Positions 31,974-40,884 of a stretch of DNA of 64,000 nt are shown one piece after another (within the stretch, counting starts at the first letter, position 1; every line of letters begins with the position of its first letter). Position numbers and translations under genes: made by a program. Source of the stretch: Pseudoflavonifractor_A sp022772585 (GTDB taxonomy: Bacteria > Bacillota > Clostridia > Oscillospirales > Oscillospiraceae); assembly GCF_052065415.1 (NCBI RefSeq), contig NZ_JBQHUB010000004.1, positions 1-64,000 of the forward strand, in the 5' to 3' direction. The notes below the pieces were generated by a model. The model saw nothing but the letters and a program-made list of their open reading frames with translations. It had not been told where the DNA came from and did no database searches.

Positions 31974-32630
31974 TTGGAAAAGCGGATCTGTATGCTGTTT
32001 TTGGGGATAATGCTGCTTTTTCTGGCCGTCTGCGCCCCAGCTGCCGGCTCACTCCAGCCCGGCGAAGTCCGGGCCCTGCCGCTGACGGAGGAGGAAGAGT
32101 CGCTCCTGGCGTTGGCCGGCAGCGGGGAGAGCACCTGCGGCCTCTACTCCTGCGCTTGGGACGGGACGTCCGATCAGCTCAAGCTGGAGTTCCTCTCCCG
32201 GGTGGACGGAGAGTGGGTGACGGTCACCGACTTGGCCGGCGTGGACTACAGCGGCGGCAAGGCCCGGGAGACCTGCCGCTTCGGCGTGGTCCTCACAGAG
32301 GATGTGCTGACGGTGAATCTGGAGGACGGCTACAGTGTGTCTATTCCGCTGGCCGGCCTCCGGCCCGAGCTGGCAGAGACCAGCGACTGGGCCACCGGAC
32401 GGAGCTGGAGCGAGGGCGGTATCTGCCAGGCGGGGGAGCGCCGCGGTGCTCCAGTGGAAATACGCATTGTAACAATGGCTGAATTCCATAAAAACGGCCC
32501 CTTTGAGCCATTTTTATGGAATTGCGCGGCCGCCGCCGCGCGAATAAACCGCAAAGCGGTTTATTCAGTAGACATTAGCTACGACCACGCCTATGCCATC
32601 ACCGCCGTTTTCTGCGGAGCGGACGAATAA
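31974..32630 (+). CDS. secreted protein of unknown function carrying a palindromic element in frame
   Basis: This 218-aa open frame begins with TTG, 7 nt after GGAGGG. A signal peptide occupies about residues 1-25 (LFLGIMLLFLAVCAPAAG; the Cys is in a poor lipobox). No family is recognised for the mature part (about 26-158). Residues about 161-202 are encoded by a 122-bp copy of the palindromic element found intact at 20681-20802, read through without a stop and ending at Asp-Ile before SYDHAYAITAVFCGADE. Because 122 is not a multiple of three, the original reading frame downstream may have changed unless a target duplication compensated. Confidence 0.72.
   Translation: MEKRICMLFLGIMLLFLAVCAPAAGSLQPGEVRALPLTEEEESLLALAGSGESTCGLYSCAWDGTSDQLKLEFLSRVDGEWVTVTDLAGVDYSGGKARETCRFGVVLTEDVLTVNLEDGYSVSIPLAGLRPELAETSDWATGRSWSEGGICQAGERRGAPVEIRIVTMAEFHKNGPFEPFLWNCAAAAARINRKAVYSVDISYDHAYAITAVFCGADE
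32456..32577. repeat. 122-bp palindromic element inside a coding sequence (second copy)
   Basis: It is collinear with 20681-20802 over exactly 122 bp. Shared blocks are GGAAATACGCATTG, CAATG-n-CTGAATTC, GAATTG-n-GCGGC and the last hairpin, stem GAATAAACCGC with an AAA loop, then TTCAG-n-AGACATTA. The middle hairpin arms differ in sequence (AATTCCATAAAAA here, AATTCGATCAAAAGG there) yet each pairs perfectly with its own partner. The GC hairpin at 32524-32541 pairs over 7 bp. Similarity may extend left to about 32436 (AGCGC-n-GCGG-n-GCT). Confidence 0.85.
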
Positions 32631-32646
32631 AACTCACTTGAGAGAT

Positions 32647-32694
32647 AAAACAGCGGGTATTCCGGCCTTTGTGGAATACCCGCTGTTTTGTTTT
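32647..32694. terminator. bidirectional terminator between the secreted-protein gene and cinA
   Basis: AAAACAGCGGGTATTCC pairs with GGAATACCCGCTGTTTT around a 9-nt loop, with A and T runs on both sides, between two converging genes. Confidence 0.88.
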
Positions 32695-32703
32695 GCACAC
32701 TGC

Positions 32704-33954
32704 TTAATCCATAGGCAGGCCGGTGAGATACCGCCGCACCAGGTCGAAGGCGTTGTGGGCGGCCATGGTGCGCACCCGCTCCCGGCTCTGTCCGGCGTGG
32801 AGCTCCCGGACGTGGACGCAGTCCCCGGCGGCGATGGCCACAAAGACCAGGCCCACCGGGTTGCCCCGGTCGTCGGAATCCGGCCCGGCCACGCCGGTGG
32901 TGGAAACGGCGATGTCGCAGCCCAGCACCCGGCGGGCCCCCTCGGCCATGGCTCTGGCCACCGGGGCGGACACAGCGCCGTACTGGTCCAGCAGTTCCTG
33001 AGGCACCCCCAGCACGCCGTGCTTGACGGAATTGGTATAGCTGACTACGCCGCCCTTGTACACCGCCGAGATGCCGGGCAGGTCGGTGAGCCGTTTGGCG
33101 ATGAGGCCGCCGGTGCAGCTCTCGGCGCTGCCCAGGGTGAGCCCCCGCTCCTTCAAAAGCGCTGCCGCCACCGCCTCCAGCGAGGGGACGTCGGCGCCGT
33201 AGATCTTGTCTCCGAACAGGGCGCGCAGCTCCTCCTCTACCGGGGCGGTGAGGGCCCTGGCCTCCTCCTCGGAAGGGGCCTTGGCGGTGATGCGCAGCTC
33301 GCACTCCCCCTCCTTGGCGTAGGGGGCCAGGGTGGGATTGGTCATGGCGTTCATCCGGTCCCGGAGCCGGTCCTCCATGGAGGACTCGCCCACGCCGAAG
33401 AGCTTCAGCGTCCGGGAGACGATGGCCCCGTCGGACAGGGACTGGAGGTAGGGCGCCGCCCGGTAACGGAACATGGCGGTACACTCCCTGGGGGGACCGG
33501 GGAGCATGATCACCCGTACCCCGCCCTCCTCAAAGGCGCAGCCGGGGGCGGTGCCCCAGTCGTTCTGGAAGGGGGTGCAGCCCTCGGGCAGGTAGAATTG
33601 CTGAAAGTTGTTCCCGGTCATGGGACGGCCGATGCCCTCAAAGAAGGCCCGGCAGCGGTCCTCGGCCTCCTGGTTGTGGACCAGGCGGCGGCCGAAGCAC
33701 TCCGCCAGTACGTTTTTGGTCAGGTCGTCGCAGGTGGGGCCCAGGCCGCCGGTGGTGATAATGATGTCTGCCCGGGTCCGGGCCAGCTCCACCGCCGCCC
33801 GCAGGCGCTGGGGATTGTCCCCCACCACCGTGTGGTAGTAGACGTTGATGCCCAGGGCGGACAGCCCCTGGGAGAGCATCTGGGCGTCGGTGTTGGCGAT
33901 GTTGCCCAGCAGCAGCTCGGTGCCCACGGCGATGAGTTCCGCGGTATAGGTCAT
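32704..33954 (-). CDS. cinA: CinA-family nicotinamide mononucleotide deamidase / competence-damage protein
   Basis: This 416-aa two-domain protein starts with a MoCF-like domain (ELIAVGTELLLGNIANTDA, TTGGLGPTCDDLTKN). A C-terminal PncC amidohydrolase domain follows (LGSAESCTGGLIAKRLTDLPG, KHGVLGV, STTGVAGPD). CinA proteins hydrolyse NMN, returning pyridine nucleotide to NAD synthesis; some also have ADP-ribose pyrophosphatase activity. An AAGGAAGTG ribosome site precedes the ATG. It is downstream of thiI, behind a terminator, so a separate or read-through transcript is likely. Confidence 0.93.
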   Translation of the reverse strand: MTYTAELIAVGTELLLGNIANTDAQMLSQGLSALGINVYYHTVVGDNPQRLRAAVELARTRADIIITTGGLGPTCDDLTKNVLAECFGRRLVHNQEAEDRCRAFFEGIGRPMTGNNFQQFYLPEGCTPFQNDWGTAPGCAFEEGGVRVIMLPGPPRECTAMFRYRAAPYLQSLSDGAIVSRTLKLFGVGESSMEDRLRDRMNAMTNPTLAPYAKEGECELRITAKAPSEEEARALTAPVEEELRALFGDKIYGADVPSLEAVAAALLKERGLTLGSAESCTGGLIAKRLTDLPGISAVYKGGVVSYTNSVKHGVLGVPQELLDQYGAVSAPVARAMAEGARRVLGCDIAVSTTGVAGPDSDDRGNPVGLVFVAIAAGDCVHVRELHAGQSRERVRTMAAHNAFDLVRRYLTGLPMD

Positions 33955-34035
33955 AAAAGCACTTCCTTTTCTGTGGGAGGATTTCAGGGGGACGTTCCTA
34001 TTAGGTTTACCAGCAGGCCGCCGCGATAGAAAGGG

Positions 34036-34066
34036 AAAAAGAGGACCGCCCCCGGGCAGTCCTCTT
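34036..34066 (-). terminator. intrinsic terminator after thiI
   Basis: On the minus strand GAGGACTGCCC pairs with GGGCGGTCCTC (one wobble or mismatch) and ends in TTTTT, just past the thiI stop. Confidence 0.85.
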
Positions 34067-34071
34067 CGCGT

Positions 34072-35244
34072 TCAGGGGTCGATCTTGATGCGCTCGATGT
34101 GGTCCACCGCGTCCTTGACCATGGCGTCGATGTCCAGCAGCTTTTCGGCCTCGGCCACCTCGCCGGGCAGGGGACGCAGCCGGGGATGCCGGGGGGTAAA
34201 GACGGTGCAGCAGTCCTCATAGGGCAGGATGGAGGTGTCGTAGGTGTTGATCTTCCGGGCGATGGTGACGATCTCCTCCTTGTCCATGCCCACCACCGGG
34301 CGGAGGATGGGCAGGTCACACACGGCGCTGGTGCAGGCCATGGCCTCCATGGTCTGGCTGGCCACCTGGCCCAGGCACTCGCCGGTGACGATGGCGCCGG
34401 ACTTGGTCCGCTCGGCTACCGCCTGGGCAATGCGCATCATAAAGCGGCGCATGAGGATGGTGAAAAGCTCCTCAGGGCACTTGCGGCGCAGCTCCTCCTG
34501 AATGGCGGTAAAGGGCACCACATGGACCATCAGCCGGCCGCACCAGGGGGTGAGCAGTTTGGCCAGGTCCAGCACCTTCTGCTTGGCCTCCTCCGAGGTG
34601 TAGGGGTAGGAGAAAAAGTGGACCATCTCCAGGGCCACGCCCCGCTTGGCGATCATCCAGGAAGCCACCGGGGAGTCGATGCCGCCGGAGAGCAGGCTCA
34701 CCGCCCGGCCGTTGATGCCCACCGGCAGGCCGCCGGCGCCGGGCTCGGGATCGGCGTGGACATAGGCGGCGTAATCCCGCACCTCCAGATTGACGGTGAG
34801 CTCCGGGTGATGCACGTCCACCTTCAGATTGGGATAGAGCTCGTCCAGCTCGCCGCCCACATACTGGGAGAGCTGGATGGAGGTCATGGGGAAGCTCTTG
34901 TCCGCCCGCTTGGACTCCACCTTGAAGGTTTTGGCGGCGGACAGCCGGTCCCCCAGGTACTCCTGGGCGGTGCGGAGCATGGCGTCCTTGTCCTTGGCGC
35001 AGGCCCTGGCCCGGGACAGGCCCACCACGCCGAAGAGATGCTTCATGGACTCGTAGGCCCCGTCCAGGTCACAGTCGTCGTTCAGCGGCTCCACATACAG
35101 AGTGGACTGCTTGGAGTAGACCTTGAACTTGCCGAAGGGGCGCAGGCGGCGCTGGGCGTTGGCAATGAGCTTGTCCTCAAAGCTGCGGCGGTTCAGGCCC
35201 TTCAGGACCAGCTCCCCCAGCTTGAGCAGAATGATTTCATCCAT
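34072..35244 (-). CDS. thiI: tRNA uracil 4-sulfurtransferase ThiI
   Basis: ThiI makes 4-thiouridine at position 8 of tRNA and can supply sulfur for thiamine. The 390-aa protein has a ferredoxin-like/THUMP N-terminus (about 1-165) and a PP-loop ATPase (LSGGIDSPVASWMIAKRG, about residue 185). It ends without the rhodanese domain found in enteric ThiI, as in Bacillus-type enzymes that use a dedicated NifS partner. AAGGAG lies before the ATG at 35244. It is transcribed after comM with an 85-nt gap. A catalytic cysteine is visible in the late MACTSAVCDLP region. Confidence 0.94.
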   Translation of the reverse strand: MDEIILLKLGELVLKGLNRRSFEDKLIANAQRRLRPFGKFKVYSKQSTLYVEPLNDDCDLDGAYESMKHLFGVVGLSRARACAKDKDAMLRTAQEYLGDRLSAAKTFKVESKRADKSFPMTSIQLSQYVGGELDELYPNLKVDVHHPELTVNLEVRDYAAYVHADPEPGAGGLPVGINGRAVSLLSGGIDSPVASWMIAKRGVALEMVHFFSYPYTSEEAKQKVLDLAKLLTPWCGRLMVHVVPFTAIQEELRRKCPEELFTILMRRFMMRIAQAVAERTKSGAIVTGECLGQVASQTMEAMACTSAVCDLPILRPVVGMDKEEIVTIARKINTYDTSILPYEDCCTVFTPRHPRLRPLPGEVAEAEKLLDIDAMVKDAVDHIERIKIDP

Positions 35245-35329
35245 GGATGGTGACTCCTTTTTTGTTGGTGGGGACATTATAACATATCGAACGGGTAAGA
35301 TAAATCCCAATTGACAGGGCCGCGGGGAG

Positions 35330-36850
35330 TTACCGCCGGAAATAGGCGCTCTCCCGGTACTGGATGGCCTCGGCCAGGTGGGGGACCTGGATATCGGCGC
35401 TGCCCTCCAGGTCGGCGATGGTGCGGGCCACCCTTAAGATACGGTCATAGCTGCGGGCGGTAAGGCCCATGCGGTCAAATGCCCCTTTCATCACGGCCTG
35501 GCAGGCGCTGTCCAGCGGGCAGAACTCCTGCAGCTCCCGGGGGCCCATGTGGGCGTTGCAGTCGGGACCGGCTGCGCCGAAGCGGCCGGCCTGGACCGCC
35601 CGGGCGGCGTCCACCCGCTCCTTGATCTGGGCGGAGGACTCGGCTTTTGGCTTGCGGGAGAGCTCGTCGAATTCCAGGGCGGGGACTTCCACATACAGGT
35701 CGATGCGGTCCAGCAGGGGGCCGGAGAGCTTGCCCAGGTATTTTTTGACCTCTCCCTCCGAGCAGCGGCAGCGGCCGCCGGGGTGGCCGTACCAGCCGCA
35801 CTTGCAGGGATTCATGGCGCACACCAGCATAAACCGGCTGGGGAACACCTCGCTGGCGGCGGCCCGGGAGATCTGGACCTTCCCCTCCTCCAGGGGCTGG
35901 CGGAGACACTCCAGCACGTCCTTGTGGAACTCGGGCAGCTCATCCAGAAAGAGCACGCCGTTGTGGGCCAGGGAGATCTCCCCCGGCCGGGGGACCGGGC
36001 TTCCTCCGCCTGCCATGCCGGTGGAGGAAATGCTGTGGTGGGGCGCACGAAAGGGGCGGCGCACCACCATGGGCTCCTCCCGGGAGGTCAGGCCCATGAC
36101 CGAGTGGATCTCTGTGGCCTCCAGGGCCTCCCGCTCACTCAGGTCGGGCAGGATGGAGGGCAGCCGCCGGGCCAGCATGGACTTGCCCGAGCCGGGCGGG
36201 CCGATCATGGCGATGTTGTGTCCACCGGCGGCGGCGATCTCCAGCGCACGCTTGACCTGATCCTGTCCCTTCACGTCGGCAAAGTCCGGCCCCCCGGCGG
36301 TATGGGCCGGCGGGACCCAGGCAGCGGCGGGGGAAATGGGCGCCTCCCCCGTCAGGTGGGCCACCAGCTGTCCCACGCTCTCCACCGGGTAGACGGTGAG
36401 GCTGCCGGCCAGGGTGGCCTCGGCCGCCGAATCGGCCGGGACGTACAGCGCCGAGATACCGGCCCGCCGGGCGGCAAGAGCCATGGGGAGCATGCCGGTC
36501 ACTGGACGCAGAGCGCCGGCCAGCGAGAGCTCCCCCACGAAAGCGGCCCGGGGATCGGGGGGCGGGAGCTGTCCACCGGCGGCCAGGATGCCCACCAGCA
36601 TGGGCAGGTCGTACACCGTGCCGGCCTTCCGCCGGTCGGCAGGGGCCAGGTTCACCGTGATGCGTGAGACGGGAAAGCGGAAGCCGCAGTTCTTCACGGC
36701 AGAGCGGACCCGGTCCCGGGCCTCCTTCACCGCCGCGTCGGGCAGACCCACCACGTCAAAGGCGGGTAGGCCGTTGGAGAGGTCGCACTCCGCCATGACC
36801 TCGTATCCGGTCACGCCGTGGAGACCCAGCGAGCGAACTTTACAGAACAT
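35330..36850 (-). CDS. comM: ComM/YifB-family Mg-chelatase-like AAA+ ATPase
   Basis: This 506-aa hexameric helicase-like ATPase aids branch migration of incoming DNA in natural transformation; the family is widespread. The N-terminal Lon-like fold (MFCKVRSLGLHGVTGYEVMAECDLSNGLPAFDVVGLPDAAVKEARDRV) is followed by the AAA+ core. Walker A is GPPGSGKSMLARRLP and Walker B is VLFLDELPEF. CNPCKCGWYGHP-type zinc cysteines (NPCKCGWYGHPGGRCRCSE) and the C-terminal SARSYDRILRVARTIADLEG motif complete it. The ATG at 36850 is the family start. It heads the comM-thiI-cinA series. Confidence 0.93.
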   Translation of the reverse strand: MFCKVRSLGLHGVTGYEVMAECDLSNGLPAFDVVGLPDAAVKEARDRVRSAVKNCGFRFPVSRITVNLAPADRRKAGTVYDLPMLVGILAAGGQLPPPDPRAAFVGELSLAGALRPVTGMLPMALAARRAGISALYVPADSAAEATLAGSLTVYPVESVGQLVAHLTGEAPISPAAAWVPPAHTAGGPDFADVKGQDQVKRALEIAAAGGHNIAMIGPPGSGKSMLARRLPSILPDLSEREALEATEIHSVMGLTSREEPMVVRRPFRAPHHSISSTGMAGGGSPVPRPGEISLAHNGVLFLDELPEFHKDVLECLRQPLEEGKVQISRAAASEVFPSRFMLVCAMNPCKCGWYGHPGGRCRCSEGEVKKYLGKLSGPLLDRIDLYVEVPALEFDELSRKPKAESSAQIKERVDAARAVQAGRFGAAGPDCNAHMGPRELQEFCPLDSACQAVMKGAFDRMGLTARSYDRILRVARTIADLEGSADIQVPHLAEAIQYRESAYFRR

Positions 36851-36967
36851 GGTTCCACCTGATTCCTTTCCTGTGGGATGGGGCGCTTCCGGCCGGAAAG
36901 AATGGCCGGAGCAAAAAAATAGGAATGACCAGTTTACTCTTTCGAAAGTCATATCCCCTTCGTATAC

Positions 36968-36996
36968 ATGATAGCCCATTTTATGCTTTTTTTCAA
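36968..36996 (-). promoter_or_regulatory. promoter of comM
   Basis: On the minus strand TTGAAA (36996-36991), 17 nt, TATCAT (36973-36968). The -35 box is part of the palindrome TTTCAATTGAAA, whose other half could serve a divergent promoter toward nifJ (TTGAAA at 36997-37002 with a poor -10 near 37021). The remainder of the 300-bp gap holds AT-rich sequence and the nifJ ribosome site. Confidence 0.7.
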
Positions 36997-37152
36997 TTGA
37001 AATGGAGAGTTTAGATAGAGTTACTATTTTTAACCACGATTTTTTTACTGGAAATAATATTTCTTTTCCGTGAAGCGATTTACAAAAAGAAAGGTTGGTG
37101 TTAGAATGAACACGACGCTGCAAAGGAAAACCACACAAGGAGGAATCGTTTT

Positions 37153-40100
37153 ATGGCTCGAAAGCTGAAAACGATGGACGGCAACACAGCGGCCGCCCAC
37201 GTATCTTACGCATTTACTGAGGTTGCGGGCATCTACCCCATCACCCCCTCCAGCCCCATGGCCGACAACGTGGACCAGTGGGCCGCCGCGGGCCGCAAGA
37301 ATATCTTCGGCACCACCGTCAAGGTCGTGGAGATGCAGTCTGAGGCCGGCGCTTCCGGCACCGTGCACGGCTCCCTGGCCGCCGGCGCCCTGACCACCAC
37401 CTACACCGCCTCTCAGGGCCTGCTGCTGATGATCCCCAACATGTACAAGATCGCCGGTGAGCTGCTGCCCTGCGTGTTCCACGTGTCCGCCCGTACCGTG
37501 GCGTCCCACGCGCTGAACATCTTCGGCGACCACTCCGACGTCATGGCCTGCCGCCAGACCGGCTTCGCCATGCTGGCCGAGGGCAACGTGCAGGAGGTCA
37601 TGGACCTGTCCGCCGTGGCTCACCTGGCCACCATCAAGTCCCGCGTGCCCTTCATCAACTTCTTCGACGGCTTCCGTACCTCCCATGAGATCCAGAAGGT
37701 TGCCATCTGGGATTACGAGGATCTGGCCGAGATGTGCGACATGGACGCCGTGGAGGCCTTCCGCAAGCGCGCGCTGAACCCCGAGCGCCCTGTGATGCGC
37801 GGCTCTCATGAGAACGGCGACGTGTTCTTCCAGCACCGCGAGGCCTGCAACCCCTACTACGACGCCGTCCCCGGCATCGTGGAGGAGTACATGGGCAAGG
37901 TCAACGCCAAGCTGGGCACCGACTATCAGCTCTTCAACTACTATGGCGCCGCCGACGCTGACCGCGTCATCATTGCCATGGGCTCCATCTGCGACGTGGC
38001 TGAGGAAGTCATCGACTACCTGAACGCCCACGGCGAGAAGGTGGGCCTGGTGAAGGTCCGCCTGTACCGGCCCTTCCGCGCCGACAAGCTGCTCGCCGCC
38101 ATCCCCGCCACCGCCACCAAGATCGCCGTGCTGGACCGCACCAAGGAGCCCGGCGCCCAGGGCGAGCCTCTCTACCTGGACGTGGTCACCGCCTTTGCCA
38201 ACGCCGGCCGTCAGGCTACCATTATCGGCGGCCGCTACGGCCTGGGCAGCAAGGATACTCCTCCCCGCAGCGTGTTCGCCGTGTACGAGGAGCTCTCCAA
38301 GGCCGAGCCCAAGCGCCAGTTCACCATCGGCATCGAGGACGACGTCACCAACCTGTCCCTGCCCGAGCACAAGGCGCCCAACACCGCCGCTGAGGGCACC
38401 ATCGAGTGCAAGTTCTGGGGCCTGGGCGGCGACGGTACCGTCGGCGCCAACAAGAACTCCATCAAGATCATCGGCGACCACACCGACAAGTACGTGCAGG
38501 CCTACTTCCAGTACGACTCCAAGAAGACCGGCGGCGTGACCGTGTCTCACCTGCGCTTCGGCGACAAGCCCATCAAGAGCCCCTACTACATCAACAAGGC
38601 CGACTTCGTGGCCTGCCACAACCCCTCCTACATCATCAAGGGCTTCCCCATGGTCCGCGACGTGAAGGACGGCGGCGTGTTCCTGATCAACTGCCAGTGG
38701 AGCGATGAGGAGCTGGACAAGCATATGCCCGCCGTGGCCAAGCGCTACATCGCCGAGCACAACGTCCAGGTCTACACCATCGACGCCATTGACCTGGCCG
38801 CCAAGATCGGCATGGGCAAGCGCACCAACACCATCCTCCAGTCCGCCTTCTTCTCCCTGGCCAAGGTGATGCCCCAGGCTGAGGCCATCCAGTACATGAA
38901 GGATGCCGCCACCCATTCCTACCTGAAGAAGGGCCAGGACGTGGTGGATATGAACCACAAGGCCATCGAGGCCGGCGCCACCGCCTTCAAGAAGTTCGAC
39001 GTGCCCGCCTCCTGGGCCACCGCCGAGGACTGCGTCTGCGAGACCGAGCTCACCGGCCGCCCCGCCACCGTGAAGATGGTCAAGAACCTGCTGGTGCCCA
39101 TCGACAAGATGGACGGCGACAGCCTGCCCGTGTCCGCCTTCACCGATCACGTGGACGGCACCTTCGAGCTGGGCGCCGCCGCCTATGAGAAGCGCGGCGT
39201 TGCCGTCAGCGTTCCCACCTGGGACCAGAGCAAGTGTATCCAGTGCAACCAGTGCTCCTATGTCTGCCCCCACGCCACCATCCGTGCCTACGCGCTGACC
39301 GACGAGGAGGCCGCCAAGGCTCCCGCCGGGTCCAAGATCGTGGACATCAAGGCCGGCAAGGGCAAGGGCACCTATAAGTTTGCCATCGCCGTCTCCCCCC
39401 TGGACTGCATGGGCTGCGGCGTCTGCGCCAAGGTCTGCCCCGTCCAGGCTCTGACCATGGTTCCCCAGGAGCAGGAGGCCGCTCAGCAGAAGGTCTTCGA
39501 CTACATGGTGGCCGAGGTCGCCGAGAAGAAGGACATGGCCTCTTCCGCCAACGTGAAGGAGAGCCAGTTCAAGCAGCCCATGCTGGAGTTCTCCGGCTCC
39601 TGCGCCGGCTGCGCCGAGACCGCCTATGCCCGCCTGGTGACCCAGGTCTGCGGCGAGCGGATGTATATCTCCAACGCCACCGGCTGCTCCTCCATCTGGG
39701 GCGGCCCCGCCGCTACCTCTCCCTACACCGTCAACAAGTGCGGTCAGGGTCCCGCCTGGGCCAACTCCCTGTTTGAGGACAACGCCGAGCACGGCCTGGG
39801 CATGTACTTCGGCCAGAAGGCTATCCGCAACAGCCTGATGGAGAAGGTCAAGGCTGTGGCTGCCGACGAGCGCGCCAGCGCCGAGCTGAAGGCCGCCGCC
39901 GACAAGTTCTTCGAGACTGCCGAGGACGGCGCCGCCAACGGCGAGGCTACCGCCGCGCTGGTGGCCGAGCTGGAGAAGGCCGCCGCTGCCGGCTGCCCCG
40001 TCTCCAAGGAAATCCTGGACAAGAAGGAGTTCCTGTCCAAGAAGGCCGTGTGGATCTTCGGCGGCGACGGCTGGGCTTACGACATCGGCTACGGCGGTCT

Positions 40101-40695
40101 GGACCACGTCCTGGCCTCCGGCGAGGATGTGAACGTCTTCGTCTTCGACACCGAGGTCTACTCCAACACCGGCGGACAGGCCTCCAAGGCCTCCAACATC
40201 GGCCAGGTGGCTCAGTTCGCCGCGGCCGGCAAGCGGGTGGCCAAGAAGTCCCTGAGCGAGATCGCCATGCAGTACGGCTATGTGTACGTGGCCCAGGTGG
40301 CCATGGGCGCCAACCCCGCTCAGACCCTGAAGGCCATCAACGAGGCCGTCAGCTATCACGGTCCCTCCCTCATCATCGGCTACGCTCCCTGTGAGATGCA
40401 CTCCATCAAGGGCGGCATGACCAACTGCCAGTCCGAGATGAAGAAGGCCGTGGAGTGCGGCTACTGGAACCTGTTCCGGTTCAACCCCGCCGCCAAGGCC
40501 GAGGGCAAGAACCCCTTCACCCTGGACTCCAAGGCGCCCGCCGGCGGCTATCAGGAGTTCCTGATGAACGAGGCCCGCTACTCCTCCCTGACCCGTTCCT
40601 TCCCCGACCAGGCCAAGGAGCTGTTCGCTCAGAACGAGGAGGCTGCCAAGGCCCGCTACGAGCACCTGGTGAAGCTGACCGAGCTGTACAAGTAA
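37153..40695 (+). CDS. nifJ: pyruvate:ferredoxin (flavodoxin) oxidoreductase
   Basis: This 1180-aa single-chain enzyme oxidises pyruvate with CoA to acetyl-CoA, CO2 and reduced ferredoxin, the core of energy metabolism in anaerobes. All domains are present. Domain I (YPITPSSPMADNVDQW) and domain II come first, then a gamma domain. The two 4Fe-4S ferredoxin sets are CIQCNQCSYVCPHA (about 696) and CMGCGVCAKVCPV (about 755). The TPP domain has FSGSCAGCAETAYARL, GDGWAYDIGYGGLDHV and NVFVFDTEVYSNTGGQASK. AAGGAGGA precedes the ATG. Codon use is highly biased toward C-ending codons, as expected of a highly expressed gene. Confidence 0.97.
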   Translation: MARKLKTMDGNTAAAHVSYAFTEVAGIYPITPSSPMADNVDQWAAAGRKNIFGTTVKVVEMQSEAGASGTVHGSLAAGALTTTYTASQGLLLMIPNMYKIAGELLPCVFHVSARTVASHALNIFGDHSDVMACRQTGFAMLAEGNVQEVMDLSAVAHLATIKSRVPFINFFDGFRTSHEIQKVAIWDYEDLAEMCDMDAVEAFRKRALNPERPVMRGSHENGDVFFQHREACNPYYDAVPGIVEEYMGKVNAKLGTDYQLFNYYGAADADRVIIAMGSICDVAEEVIDYLNAHGEKVGLVKVRLYRPFRADKLLAAIPATATKIAVLDRTKEPGAQGEPLYLDVVTAFANAGRQATIIGGRYGLGSKDTPPRSVFAVYEELSKAEPKRQFTIGIEDDVTNLSLPEHKAPNTAAEGTIECKFWGLGGDGTVGANKNSIKIIGDHTDKYVQAYFQYDSKKTGGVTVSHLRFGDKPIKSPYYINKADFVACHNPSYIIKGFPMVRDVKDGGVFLINCQWSDEELDKHMPAVAKRYIAEHNVQVYTIDAIDLAAKIGMGKRTNTILQSAFFSLAKVMPQAEAIQYMKDAATHSYLKKGQDVVDMNHKAIEAGATAFKKFDVPASWATAEDCVCETELTGRPATVKMVKNLLVPIDKMDGDSLPVSAFTDHVDGTFELGAAAYEKRGVAVSVPTWDQSKCIQCNQCSYVCPHATIRAYALTDEEAAKAPAGSKIVDIKAGKGKGTYKFAIAVSPLDCMGCGVCAKVCPVQALTMVPQEQEAAQQKVFDYMVAEVAEKKDMASSANVKESQFKQPMLEFSGSCAGCAETAYARLVTQVCGERMYISNATGCSSIWGGPAATSPYTVNKCGQGPAWANSLFEDNAEHGLGMYFGQKAIRNSLMEKVKAVAADERASAELKAAADKFFETAEDGAANGEATAALVAELEKAAAAGCPVSKEILDKKEFLSKKAVWIFGGDGWAYDIGYGGLDHVLASGEDVNVFVFDTEVYSNTGGQASKASNIGQVAQFAAAGKRVAKKSLSEIAMQYGYVYVAQVAMGANPAQTLKAINEAVSYHGPSLIIGYAPCEMHSIKGGMTNCQSEMKKAVECGYWNLFRFNPAAKAEGKNPFTLDSKAPAGGYQEFLMNEARYSSLTRSFPDQAKELFAQNEEAAKARYEHLVKLTELYK

Positions 40696-40720
40696 GCGCA
40701 ATTCCTTGTGTGTGTGATTT

Positions 40721-40754
40721 GCCCGCCCCGGCTGTGCCGGGGCGGGCTCTTTAT
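40721..40754 (+). terminator. intrinsic terminator of nifJ
   Basis: GCCCGCCCCGG pairs with CCGGGGCGGGC around a CTGTG loop and runs into TCTTTA. Confidence 0.85.
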
Positions 40755-40806
40755 ACAGCGGGGAAGGACCTCCGGACAGAGTGGGAGCAGATATCTTCAG
40801 GATGTA

Positions 40807-40835
40807 TTGACAGGATACATGTTTTTCCGTATCCT
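40807..40835 (+). promoter_or_regulatory. promoter with embedded palindromic operator for the MATE gene
   Basis: TTGACA (40807-40812), 17 nt, TATCCT (40830-40835). A perfect inverted repeat AGGATAC (40812-40818) with GTATCCT (40829-40835) fills the spacer and the -10 box. A related CAGGATGTA lies just upstream near 40798. This suits repression by a dimeric regulator such as a MarR- or TetR-type protein, which is not encoded nearby. Confidence 0.7.
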
Positions 40836-40884
40836 AATATTACAGACAGAACGAAAGACAGTATCGAAGTGAGGAGTCGTATCC

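Noticed and set aside
37045..40701. A 1218-codon open frame antisense to nifJ, rich in Gly, Leu, Val and His
   Set aside because: A consequence of strong third-position C bias in nifJ. It has no domain and low-complexity content, and the plus-strand protein has all PFOR motifs.
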